The notes beneath the pieces were generated by a model. It was given only the letters and a program-made list of their open reading frames with translations, was not told where the DNA came from and ran no database searches. Of a DNA stretch of 64,000 nt, positions 1 through 12,100 are shown piece after piece (positions within the stretch are counted from its first letter, which is position 1; each line of letters starts with the position of its first letter). The stretch lies in contig JAETXT010000011.1 of assembly GCA_019188255.1 (NCBI GenBank), positions 2,418,001-2,482,000 on the forward strand. The letters run 5' to 3'. Made by a program: the position numbers and the translations under genes. The DNA comes from Verticillium longisporum. Taxonomy: Eukaryota > Ascomycota > Sordariomycetes > Glomerellales > Plectosphaerellaceae.

Positions 1-954
1 ATGACTGATGGCTTTCACAGCCCAGCCACCTATCTATCAATGGTGTTGCGTTAGTCGGTTTGCCTTCACGGTCCTCTGGCTTCGTCGCTATGTAATAATC
101 CCTACAAGTGACTCTGTCGAGTCGAGACTTGTTGGCTTCACAGTCCGGCCTGAACCAAGGCTGAACGTGATGCCTGTTCTTGTCCCCAATAAATGATGGC
201 AGACCAGGTGACCGATTACATTAATTTGCTCCAAAGCGTGGTGACTTCCGCTCAGACCAAGGCATAATCACGGCCGCCAGTACGCCTTACCAGGCAGCTT
301 GTGGACTGCCATTGGCCGAAAACCGTGCCTGTCCGAAGGTCTGTTATAGATGGACATGGAAAGTACGTGCCAAGTCACAACCCCCAAAAAAGGATACGAG
401 TAGCCAGAGAAATTTGTCATCACCAGCCTCGCTCGTCGAAACCATTCCATCGGATTGTGGTAAAACTAGTGCTCCTGCAAGATTGAAAGAATTTGTATCT
501 CGAAAACACAAGCAAACTGCATGCCGTCGTGCCGACCATTCGACTGCATCACTGAATTACATGAGGTGCGTACAAGTAGGTACCTAGGTAGCTACCGTAC
601 AGAGCGCTTTGGTACCTGCTTAACGGCCTTTCCACTGCATACCCGCCAATCAATGCAGGCTGAGCGTGCTGACTCTGACCAAGCCCCATACGTTGCATGT
701 GCCAGGAGGCAGCCAGATCTGGCCCCAGTAGCAGGCAGGCCGCCGTCACAACAAGTCCTACGGCGCCGAGTCCTACAAACCGGGATCTAGGACATGACAA
801 TGGACCGCGAGGGAGGGAACCCCTCAACCCGCCTTCACTCCGCCTCCAACCTCCGAGCATCCAGCAGAATAAAACTCAACATGGCTGGCGGATTGGTCGT
901 ACTTCATTTCTTGCATTGTTGAATGTTCTTTGGCCGACATTTCTCAATCTGATC
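1..954. other. intergenic, upstream of the zinc-finger gene
   Basis: No convincing gene is visible: open frames are short, lack family motifs and overlap on both strands. The stretch holds the presumed promoter and leader of the zinc-finger gene. At 573-590 it carries a palindromic AGGTACCTAGGTA-type motif that recurs in other intergenic stretches of this window. Confidence 0.5.
573..590. repeat. palindromic GTAGGTACCTAGGTAGC motif
   Basis: A short near-palindrome built on TAGGTACCTA. Related copies occur in many non-coding stretches here, for example 5,168-5,176, 8,651-8,661, 39,902-39,958, 42,462-42,471, 46,514-46,526 and 47,983-47,992. I noticed none inside the recognised exons. Function unknown. 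Confidence 0.6.
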
Positions 955-3900
955 ATGGCTGCGAAGAAGCCCGTCTCGCCACTAGGCGACGACGCTCATC
1001 CGCGCATCTGGAACCCCTCAGCCTTACGAGCCTTGACTTCTTCCCCCCGCCTTAGCCTGAGCCGCTCAAGAAGGGATTCGTGTTCTACGACAAGCTCAAG
1101 CTCAACGTCTTCGCTCGAGCCGGGCTCGAGGGCGTCATGTGTGTAAGTTGCGGTGTCACTTCAAGAACTTTCCTGAGAAATACTTATCTGGCGATACGCA
1201 AAAGCACTCGTCAAACACCTCACGATGAGTGCGCTGTACATAGGTTCATCGTGTGGGCCGCCATTCAGCGAAATGCTTGCGAAAAGATGTCGCCGATTGA
1301 GAAACTCGAATGCCCTCTGCTTCGCTGCAGGAAACGGTTTCCGAATCATGAGCTGATGTTGAAGCACCTCTACACCTGCAACCTTCTGTCCACTGGAGAA
1401 TACTGGTGCTATGAATGCGAGAAGCCAGAGAAATTCACAGATGGCAAGTGCAAGCGGTGCCTTGGTCACCCTGGGAAACGTCGCAAAATACTCAAGATCG
1501 CGAAGAACTTCTTCTCGACCATTGGCCACAAGTCTAGGAAGGAGGGCGCTTCCGACCTCGATCTCGTCGCCACCGTCGACCTCCCGCCCCCGAGCTATGG
1601 CTCCTTGCACGTTCGGCCCCAACAGATCGAGCTGTCATGCGCTACCGAGATCGTTGAGATTGATTCTGTCGAAATTTCAGCAACCCGGGCTCCCCAAAAT
1701 GCATCCTCACTGCTTGACCCAGCTTCGACTAACGTCTTACCGGCAACGGACCACCCAACACAGGCTGCGGCCCTGGACTGCATGATTTCATCCATACCTA
1801 GCCCCTTGTCCGATTGGGATTTCAACCTCCTTACTGGCGCTCCCGGCACCGCTACAGTGGAGAACGATCACACCAAGATGTCCGATCGACCGGCACTGCA
1901 GCTGACCACATACGACCTTGCACATTACAGACGTAGCAGGCTGGATCTACAAAACAAGGGGAAAAAGCTTTCCCCAAGCTCATCGCTGAGATCCAATGCG
2001 AGTTCTGGAAGCCACGGCATTTCACCAATTTCGGCATTCAGCGGGGCCTGGACAGTAGGGTCGGGTTTTGAGACCGACTTGACCTCACCCACCTCCGACG
2101 GCGGCGGCTTTCTGTCAAGAGGCGGTTCCAATGCAAGCCGGCGAAGTTGCTTCGACAGCGTGCATATGCATGAGACAATATCAGAGCTCCCGGCTGACTT
2201 TCCCATTGTTGACACCATACCGCCTGTTCTTCCGGATGGAAGCAGCACAGATTATTGTTCCACAGGAACCCTCACAACTGTTCCGGACACTGAGGCAGTA
2301 CCGACGGCTCACGCGAACTCTTTCAAGTCTGAGACATATATCCAGGTGCCAGAGAGTAGCAAAACGCAGCCACTGACGAATCCCCACGCATTGATTACTT
2401 CGGCCTGGGAGACTTTGCAAACACACATCACCTCATCAATGCAAAAGCTGCGACACATGTCACACAACCCCTCATCAATCAATTGCAATTCCTCGACTGC
2501 CATACCGTCGGTACAACTGGACTTGCCACTCTTCAAGCAATTTTGGAGGGTGAGATCCCAACTTCTCCGCTGGACTGGCTTTGTTTCGTACACTTCACCT
2601 ACTCGTTATCCCTGGTTGTTTACGAGCGGGAAGCTGAAAGCATGGCGAAACGTCTCTTCGCCCAAGCTTATTTGTATGGAAGTCTGGTTGCTCCTGAACT
2701 CCGTAATTTTTACCTAGAGGTCGCTACGTCGATATGGCACCCTCTGGATATGACCGATGACGAACTTGCTGGTCAACTACTGAAGAAAGACCTTGGCACC
2801 CTACCAATTGCAGAGACTTCCAAGGGCAAGGAATGCGGATTACCCATCGTGACACTTCATGGGGCAGATGACCTCCTAGAAATAGCTCGGTTCTTTCTGG
2901 ATGGTATGTTGACATCGGACACTGAATTCAAGGTGGCACATCAGATCCTTCTAACACCAATAGAACTCGAGCACGCCGCGTTTCCTGTCAGTGAACCGCA
3001 CCCAATCGCCGCTGCGAAGTCCGACAGCTGGGTGCAGCAAACGCGAGATACCTATGCAGGAAAAGTTTCCGACCGGATATTCTCAGTCACTGTCGGCCTT
3101 GTCGTGAATATGCTGCAGGGCCAATTCCCCAATGCCTTCGGTCTTGTCAAAAAGCTGGCCAAATTCCAAAAGCGTATCGACGCAGGCGAGATCCAAAATC
3201 CACGAAGAGCGGAGTTGGAGTTGATACAGGCAGGCAAGGTTGGTGTTTTGCCATGACCTGGTTCTCGTGGCCGTTGCTAATCTAGCTGTAGGGGCACCTT
3301 TCGACCAATGTGTACTTTGATTCATATGTACCAGCAGTCCGGCAACATTGTGATAACATTTACGAATACGCGACGCCGGACATCACATCGCGGGCGACCT
3401 ACCACTTATGCGGTATCAGAATCATGAAAGACGTCATGTCGGATCTCCATGAAAGTAGTGCCACGTCGCTAGGTGGCAACGGTACCGACAAAGAGACTTT
3501 GGATGATATTTTTACATCATTGACCACGGGATTTGAGGACGACCACTTGGACGACATGATGATACTCGACGGATTAGATGGCGTCGTAGCCGCCCCTGAC
3601 ACGAAAACATCATTGGACGATAACATGTCCGAGCGTTTGATGGCGACGTATTTTGGTGGGTACAACAGCCTTTGCCCGCCCGCCACCAGCAGTTCTGGCG
3701 ACCCTCAGCAGAATGTACTGGGGGCACAGCGACTGGAAACAACTCAGCAGGATCTCTCAAATGAAGCGGGCAACAAAGTCGAGTCACCGGACTGCTGCGA
3801 CATTTGCGGATTCCGCCCCAAAGGGCATCCCAAGTGGTTTAAAGGCACTCTGACGAAGCACAAGAAGCTGCAGCACAAAACGACGCCTCCTACAGTCTAT

Positions 3901-4044
3901 CGATGTCCATTCCCAGGCTGCACGAGCCAGTATAAAAATCGACCTGACAATCTGAGGCAGCACCAGCTCGACAAAAATCATTTTGTCGACGGCGAAGGGG
4001 TCCGCAGGCCCAGCAAAAGGAAGAAAGTTGACGACAGCGAATGA
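955..4044 (+). CDS. C2H2/C2HC zinc-finger protein, 957 aa, 4 exons
   Basis: Probable nuclear regulator; the target is unknown. Proposed exons are 955-1142, 1244-2297, 2360-3238 and 3292-4044. The total is divisible by three, and the 1143 and 3239 introns have strong GTAAGT or CTAAT-type signals. The 2298-2359 intron is inferred from a phase-consistent frame change and is the least certain. Near residues 86-108 there is a C-x4-C-x12-H-x3-C finger, followed by a CYEC...CKRC cysteine pair set and a basic stretch. The middle is long, Ser/Thr/Pro-rich and probably disordered. A helical region follows (about residues 415-700), as is common in this fungal family. Near residues 875-940 lie two C-terminal C2H2 fingers (CDIC... 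and CPFPGC...), then a basic tail with RRPSKRKK. Start: first sensible ATG upstream of the first intron. Function beyond DNA binding is inference. Confidence 0.75.
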
Positions 4045-5485
4045 TCGAGGACGTTTGTCCCTGAGTTAGGTCGATAAAGATGTCATTTGCTAAGGTGGCT
4101 TGGACACAATGCGAACACGGTCGGGCGTTTGATGGGGGAGCAGTTTACGCACTATGATACCACATGATTTGATTTAATAAGTCAGCTAGGATGAAAACAT
4201 TGTTCATCACACGCACCACTCTCCTGCTCTTATCCTTTTGATGTGACAGTCGTGTCAAGTATGCCGCACTCGCGACCACGTGTCGTCATCACACATGGCT
4301 GAGGTTATGAGTTGTAATGTGAGAACTGAACAGTGTCTGAGGGATTTGAGACGCTCATCTTGGTCGTGTGTGGACGGCATGCCATTTCCTGAGTTCTGAG
4401 GGATGGCCGAGGAGCTTATAGGGACAGCCAACAGGCCAGGGCATCCAGCGGGCATCACTATTCCACTATCGGGGGATGCCAATATGGATGACAGAAATGC
4501 CCAACCGAATCGTGAAGGTCTTCCCGTAGATCAGAGCGTGTTTCTCCGGCCAGTGGTTGAAAAACATAAAATCGCCGCTTCCCGACGTACTTGCACTCTT
4601 GTCTCTGTTGACACCAGAATGCTGTCATCGCGATCAAGCTTTCTCTGTTCAAAGTACCTACATATCGTTGCAGCGGGGCGATCGTTGTGGGACTGTCATC
4701 GAGCCGGGTCATCCCGCACAGTACCGAAGTGCGTGCACTTACAAGGAGTGCCTATAACAACAAGCAATACCCTGTCTTCTGGACCGACCCCCACGTCTCC
4801 GAAGCGCATCGTGATAGACCTGCGCCTCGAGCAGTCTTCAACCGATGTCTGTTTTGAGGCATCACTCTTTTTTGGGTTCACAACTGTTGGTCGCGTTATA
4901 CGTGCCAACTTTTTGCTTGTCCTCACTCTCAACATACAGCCCCCGATTTGGCGTCCAAAGATAGAACAACCCAGCACGCCCCGCTGCCGCGAATTCCGAC
5001 GCGCTTCCAGCGATGAATGATGTCACTTGTATCAGAGGGACCAGAGTCACGTGACTTAATGATCATTCACAGCTCCCTCACTCTTCGTCCTACCCAGGTG
5101 GTCCTGTTGGCAGCAGCACGCGCTGGGGTCCACTCTGATGGCGCTACGCTATGCTTCTCCCTAACAAGTAGGTAGGCAGGCAGCAGGGAGTCACTTGCCT
5201 CCCCCCCCCCCGGCGCCACGTCCGCAGGAAATCTCCTCTCCCTGCTCCCCTTGTCCCCTCACACCACCTTCCCTCACCCGCCCTTGTTTGCTCCCATCTT
5301 TCTTCTGTCCACACCTCCAGAACCCACACACACACTCCACGCCTCCATTCCCCCATTATCGACACACCCAGACCGCGCATCAAGGGTTTGTCGTTCCATC
5401 ACATCGTCGGTCACGACGTCTTCGACAGAGGAAGCATTGTCCAGCCTTTAACAGGCGACCTCGCGGCCCCTCTCCTCTTGTCGAC
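4045..5485. other. intergenic plus pyrimidine-rich leader
   Basis: No supported gene. A 205-codon open frame at 4,403-5,020 has no recognisable motif and no splice support, so it is left out. From about 5,200 the plus strand becomes strongly C/T-rich, including an uninterrupted run of 11 C at 5,201-5,211. This fits a pyrimidine-rich promoter/5' leader of the downstream gene, a common arrangement in filamentous fungi. Confidence 0.55.
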
Positions 5486-7892
5486 ATGTCGGGTCCAAAC
5501 AGTCAGCCTGGGCTTAACTTTCCACAGGTGGCCAACCTCCGACACGGCCGATCTCACCCGGGGCAGAGCTTCCCGCCTCTACACGCGAACCCGACCAACA
5601 AACCCTCGCCCGGCACCCATCACGCGTCTCCCTATCAACCTCATGCCTACACTCCGCAGCAGCCGCCTCAGGGCACATATCCCCAGCATATTTTCCATCA
5701 GACCCCGACGCCCGTCAATGGACACCTTGGCGGCGGCGCGCGCTCGTCCCAGAGCCACGTCCCCAATAACAATGCACCTGTCGGACGCCAGAGAGGACCT
5801 CCGTCGCGCCAGCAGATGCCCACGCCGCCTTCCATGTACCTGACGCAAGCCATAGGTCAACAGCATGGCTTGGGACAGCAGCAGAGCCCCGCCCAGCAAC
5901 AGGGCCTCGGTCAACCGCCCAGCTTGGGGCAGCACCAGGGGCTAGGACAGCAGCAGGCCCTCGGTCAGCAACAAAGCCTGGGACAACAGCAAAGCATGAG
6001 GCAGCAACAGCAGAACCTGGGACCGCAACAGGGTCTAGGACAGGCGATGCAGCAAAACATGGGCCAGCAAAGCATGGGCCAGCAGCAAAACAATGGACCA
6101 CAACATGGCCTTGGACAGCAGCCTCAAGGTCTGGGTCAGCAGTCTCAAGGGATCAACCAGCAGTCTAGCATGCAGCAACAGACAGGTCTTGGCCAACAGC
6201 AAGGCCTCGGTCAGCAACAGAACTCTGTTCAGCAGCAGCACAATATGGGCCTTCAGCAAAACCAGGGACAACAACAGGGCATCGGGCGACAGCAGAGTAT
6301 AGGCCAGCCACAAAGCATGGGACCACAACCATCTATGGACCAACAGGAAGTGCAAACTCAGCCTCAGCAGATCGACCCGATCAACGCGCGCTCGTCGCAT
6401 GCACAGCCATCCTCGTCTTTGCCTGAGCCTCAGCAGACGCAGGCCATGCGTATGTTCCAGGACAATATGCATCGTGCTGAAGAAGCGATGCAGCAGCAGA
6501 GTCTTCAACAGCAGAAACAGCAGCAGAAACAGCAGCAACAGCAACAGCAAGCACAGCAGCAGCAGCAGCAGCAGCAGCAAGCACAGCAACAGCAGCAACA
6601 AGCACAGCAACAAGCACAGCAACAAGCACAGCAGCAGGCACAGCAGCAGGCACAGCAGCAAGCGCAGCAGCAAGCGCAGCAGCAAGCGCAGCAGCAAGCG
6701 CAGCAGCAGCAACAGCCGAAACCGAAGTCCCAATCGCGACAAAAGAGCAAACAGAAGCAAGCTACCCAGGCACAGGCCCCTCCCCCTCCCCCTCCCCCTC
6801 CGCCTGTCACCCAGCCAGGACCCTCGGCGCCCTCACTTGAGGCGCAGCATTCTGACGATGCTATCATGGTGGATGGGGACTCGGATGACGGCGGCGATGG
6901 ATCCGGCGTGCCAGACCATGTGCAAAATGCAATGCGCGCTGCAGGCATTATCTACCAGGCGCCGGAGCCCATGGGTGCCAGCATGTCACCCCCGCCCGAA
7001 GGAGGTAGCTACACGACCTTAGAGGCCATCCATAAAAGCGCCCTTGCCTACGCCACCTCGGTTGGGTATGCCATTGTCATTGGGCGGTCCAAGAAGACTG
7101 TGCCAGGCCTCAAGAAGGTGCTCTTCGTATGCGATCGAGCTGGTCTTCCCCTAGTCGCGTGAGTCCGGAGGCACGGAAGCGCAAAACTTCGTCCCGCAAA
7201 TGCGGCTGCCAATTTGCGTTCTTCCCTATTGACCAGCGCACTCAGTGGACCATCCGATATCGTCCTGACCCCATTCACATCGAGCACAACCATGGTCCAA
7301 GCGAAAGCCCCCTTTTACACCCGGCAGCTCGAAAACTGAATGCCACGATGGTGCATGCTGTCAAGAATCTGAAAGAAAGCGGTGAGTTTACAACTGATTT
7401 CAAGTATTGCTCGTTCTGACTTGGGGACGAATAGGTTATGGTGTGAAGGAAACTCTGGAAATACTGCAGATAGAGAACCCTGACGTACCCCTACTATCTC
7501 GTGATATCTACAATGCTCGGGCAGCAATCAACCGGAATCCCACCAAAGTTGCCACAGCGCTCGCAGAAGACCGACCTGCGATCTACAGCAAGCCGCAGCC
7601 AACTGCTGAGGAGCGAATTCGAGCCGATCTCCGTCGGGAGCTCGACAAGACGCGCCGGGATTTTGCGCAATTCACCGAGGACGCCGAAAAACAGATCGCA
7701 GGATTGAAGTCGAAGCTCGAGGAGAAGGAACAAATCATCCGCAAGTTTGAGATGTTCATTGACATCTGCAATCAGCGGGTCATGGTGCAGCGAGAAAGGC
7801 TCTCTGGGCCGGAAAGTGGCGCCGGGGCTGGGTCGTCTGCTGGGCCATCAGTCGGGGCGTTGACGGGCACAGCGCCTGGGGAGCAACGTTGA
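5486..7892 (+). CDS. glutamine-rich protein with FAR1-like DNA-binding domain; one apparent frameshift
   Basis: Probable DNA-binding regulator derived from the FAR1/MULE transposase N-terminal domain. Start ATG at 5,486 (MSGPNSQPG). Residues about 127-285 are degenerate GQQQ-x-LG repeats, about 342-410 a polyQ/QQQA tract, then a run of nine Pro. A FAR1-like domain spans about 508-625 (GYAIVIGRSKK, CDRAG, RKCGCQF, HNHGPS). The C-terminal part has a charged coiled coil at about 687-747. Intron 7,382-7,434. The frame breaks inside the FAR1 domain at a C4 run (7,148-7,151): the upstream frame stops at TGA a few codons later, while the next frame continues the domain seamlessly. One extra C restores a 784-residue protein. 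An intron here would delete conserved residues, so a consensus error or a real 1-nt deletion is likelier. Confidence 0.75.
6597..6716 (+). repeat. 12-bp minisatellite encoding QQQA repeats
   Basis: About nine head-to-tail copies of a CAA/CAG-CAA/CAG-GCx-CAG unit sit inside the glutamine-rich gene. Mixed CAA/CAG and GCA/GCG codons show the array is not a pure slippage product. The repeat encodes (QQQA)n, likely a helix or coiled-coil-prone and aggregation-prone segment. Copy number is likely to vary between strains. Confidence 0.85.
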
Positions 7893-9177
7893 CGTTGATT
7901 TTTCATGGATTTACAGTTGTCTTGCTTTGTTTCGTCAGATGGATCAAGGGATCATGGTGGTAACCGGCGCATGCATTGGAACGGATGGAAGGTACAGGTT
8001 TTGCTCAGGACGGCATCGTGGCTCGTCTTGTGTCGCATGGCTCACAGTAAGGGAAGTTTCGAGTGATGTTTAGATAGATCTTTATGCGGAGTCGTCGCGG
8101 AACAAACACGGATGCCGGGTTGTCGACGGGATAAGGACAAGGGCATGGTGCATTATTTGCAAGCGCTTGAAATTCAAATATTCAACCGTCTTCACCAACA
8201 TTGTACCACATACGATGTTTACCACAGCCCAGCCTTGATATTTAAGAGGTTTGCATTGACTGGTAACGAGGCTCAAGCTACGCGGGTTCAATATGTAAGG
8301 TTCCACGGCTGAGACCTGCTGAGCAGGTACCCACAGCAAGTTCGTTATGATGCAGGAACGAGCTGCACCGCCGTCCCTATTTGATCAGACGTACAATCCA
8401 CTCCGCAACTTGGCTAGAGGAAAATGGGGGAGAAATAGCCAGGCCTGAAGCCTTGTGGCTTTCTGATGGAGAGAGAATGCTGTGCTGTTGACGCGTTGCC
8501 GTCCAAGTTCATCATATAATTGATGCGGCAGTCAGTCGGTCCAGTTGCCGGAGCAGTCGTGTTGGAATGGAGGTCGGCGAGGATGAGGTGACCCGATTCG
8601 GTACGTTTGATCGACATGAACCTGAGCTCTAGGACCAGGGAACAGAACCCAGGTACCTACCTTATGAACTGGAGGCGTTGATTTGGTGAGACCAGTAGTG
8701 GATGGCCCCCTGGTAGATTGCAGCCATCCAACCAAATGAGCCCCACAATCTGTAGCCGTGCCGACCCACCACTGGCCACACGTCTCCTGACACATGCCGT
8801 CGCGACTGGGGTCCATATGGTAATCTGGGTCGCGTAAAACTTGGGGGAGCCTACCTCTTGCTTTGGGCAGTCAAGGTGTTGGCAGGGTCTTGCAGGTTAA
8901 TCCACAACTCCTTTCTACCACGAACACAGCTGCTGCCTCACAAACGCAGCAGAATAGGCAGCGGATAACCTGAGATACTTCGCCCTCTAATATCTCTCAC
9001 CCCCAACGTCCTCTTTGCTTGCGTGCAAGAGCTCTACACCACCATCCTTCGATTAGGCCGCTCGCTCCATCGACGCCCCTGAGTTTACTACCTGTTCAGC
9101 CAAACCGATCACGTCTCGACCATGACGACTGCGTCTCTCTAGATACCCATCACGACCACAGACACCCACCATTCGAC
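7893..9177. other. intergenic, upstream of dynein heavy chain
   Basis: No gene supported on either strand. Contains the 3' region of the FAR1-like gene and the promoter and leader of dynein. A TAGGTACC-family motif lies at 8,651-8,661. Confidence 0.5.
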
Positions 9178-12100
9178 ATGGAGGTGGCATCACCACAAAG
9201 CCCCGGAGCAAATGGCGTTGCTGCGGCTCCCTTCCCAACGATCGACCCGGTACGCGTTGTCGAGCACCTCGTTTCTGCCTGCGAGATAGCTCTCGGAGCG
9301 ACCAGAGAAGATCTTGAGGCTTCTGGCAGCTTGCTGCATAAGAGCCGCTACACCGATACGATACAACGTTGCAACCGATTTGCCACGGATGTTCAGACAA
9401 CCTTGTACATCCAGAAGGACATCATTCCATCATCGGGCATCCAGAACGGTGACGAGGAGTCAAGTGCGTCAAGCAACCTCCCCAGAACCTGATCAGCATG
9501 TCACTAATGTTAAACACCTCGCAGAAGCACCGTCCTATACGTACACCCTCACACCCGAGATCTCCTCTCTTCCCACAACCGTTTCGTCGCTCAGTCTCCT
9601 CAAGCGTTCGCAGCCGATCGATCCCGCGCTTCCCCTGTCCTCTCAACTACTTCTTACTAATCTGCCTGGCCCGGCTACTCTTAATGCCACCGTTGGCGAA
9701 CAGGGCCCTTCCACTTCAGCTTTCGAGATTCTTCACTCTTACGTCCACCACGTGCTGGCCCCATACTTCGATGCCAATACCAAGAGCCAACAGCTGGCAA
9801 ACGGCTCACGAGGCCGTGGAGACGTCGACTCCAAGACAGGTATCCCAGTCACGAAGAAGAGGTGGAACGATCTGGAACTAAGTCTGCTGCATCTGCAACA
9901 GAATGTTGAGATCCCGGAGGTCTCGCTTATTTTCCACCATGTCGTCCAAGGTGCTCTTGACGATGCCGCGTCTCGGCACTCGAAGCCAAATCTCGAATCG
10001 ATCCCTGCCGCGACCCTTGGCGACAGTAGCTTCCTCAACAACCTCCAGAGCAACGTCAATAGCTGGATCAAGTCGATTCAAGTCATCACAAAGATGACCA
10101 AAGACCCGTCCGGCAACTCTGCGCAAGACTTCAAGTTTACAGCCAGTCAAGAGGTAAACTTCTGGCTGTCCATGGAGTCGGCACTGGAGGGTATCGATGC
10201 ACAGCTGCGGAGTGACGGAGTGACATTGACTCTCGATATTCTGAAGAACGCAAAGCGTTTCCAGGCCACCGTTAGTTTTGTCGCCGACACTGGGTTGAAA
10301 GAAGCCGTGGAGAAGGTCCAAAAGTACAACCAGTTGATGCGAGACTTTCCCCTCGACGAGCTTCTCTCTGCGACGTCTCTTTCGAAGCTCCAGGACGCCA
10401 TTGTGCAGATCTTCAGTCACTTGAACAAGAAACTGAGGATCTGCCCCTATCCCATCCGAAGGGCTTTGCCGCTCGTGGAAGCAATCTCGGCCGACCTCGA
10501 CGACGTTCTTCACCGACTGCTCCCTGGCATTGAGATGGTGAACCTCGATTACCAGGAATTTAAGGGTATCATGAAGGCTTGCGACGACATCTTCCGGACG
10601 TGGGACGACAGCATCAAAGAGTTTACAAACGTTGCTCGTGAGGTCACGCGCAGGAGGAACGAAAGGTTCATCCCCATCAAAGTCAACCCGAGACACGGCG
10701 AACTCCAGGCGCGACTCAACTATGTCAGCACGTTTCGAGACAACCACGAACAACTGCAGCGCACTATTGTCAACGTCCTAGGACCCAAGGCCACGGGTGG
10801 CGGTGCTGTCGAGACTACTGTGTCAAATGGAGCCATTGTCATGGAGGAGATGGGCGATGTGGACGCCGTTGAGGAAGTCAAACAGGCTTGGGAAGCTCTC
10901 AGGAATGTCGATCTTCTGGATGTGTCCGCCGAGGGTACTCAGAGATGGGCCCGAGCGGAGAACCTCTACAATGAGCGGACCTCGCGAGTCGAGAATTCCA
11001 TCATCTCACGTTTGCGTGATCGCCTCGGAACCGCAAAGAACGCCAACGAGATGTTCCGCGTCTTCTCCAAGTTTAACGCCCTCTTCGTACGCCCCAAGAT
11101 CAGGGGCGCCATTGCAGAGTACCAGAATCAGCTCATGGAGCACGTCAAACAGGCCATCAATGGACTTCACGAGCGCTTCAAGCAACAGTACGGCCACTCG
11201 GAAGCCCATGCCATGGCCCAACTACGAGATCTGCCTCCCGTCTCTGGTGCGATCATATGGGCTCGACAGATTGAGTTTCAACTCGACGGTTACATGAAGA
11301 AGGTTGAAGATGTTCTCGGCGCCGACTGGTCCCTGCACGCCGAGGGACAGAAGCTGGAAAACGAGAGTAACCTGTTCAGGAAAAAGTTGAACACCCGGCC
11401 AATCTTTGAGTCCTGGCTCAGCGATGTCCAGAGGCGTCAGATCTCTATTTCTGGCTACCTCTTCGATATTCGCAGGATCCGTTCTGCAGGTGGCACCCTC
11501 GAACTGCTTGTCAACTTTGATCCTCAAGTCATCACGTTGTTCAAAGAGACTCGCAACTTGATGTGGCAGGAATACAACATTCCCCATTCCATCAACACCG
11601 TCTCAAAAGATGCAAAACGGGTCTATCCATTCGCCGTTAGCCTCATGGAGAGTGTTCGCACTTTCTCGCAGATCACACGCCAGATTTCCGAGATGGGCGA
11701 AGAAGCTGTTCTATTATTTGGCTACCGAAACGAAGCTTATGCGTTGGTCAACAAGGGAGTGCCGCTGCGTTGGGAATCGTTTGTCAACACCCACGAGCTC
11801 TTCTTCTCGGGCAAGAATAGTTCCATTCTCCCAGCCGGCACCGAGTACGGTCTCGCAGGAAGAAGCGCAGAAAGCAAACACAGTCTTTTCATCCGCGAGT
11901 TTGCCGCTGCTGCATCGCTGATGCAGAGCAAGACTGCCTTCCTGACGTCGATCCATGTTACAATCGAAGATGCTTTGTCACAGCTCAGCACCTGTCCATA
12001 CGAACCATACGCGTTTCAGTCCCGTCTCGAGACTATCCAGAAGGCCGTTGACCAGTTGAACCTAGAGCAGTACGTCAATCTGCCCTACTGGGTCGAGAAT

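Noticed and set aside
4403..5020. 205-codon plus-strand frame
   Set aside because: No start context, motif, splice site or codon-usage support; part of the region reads openly on the other strand too.
6505..6948. Minus-strand frame encoding an almost pure Cys/Ala repeat protein
   Set aside because: It is the antisense reading of the QQQA-encoding repeat; low complexity keeps all frames open.
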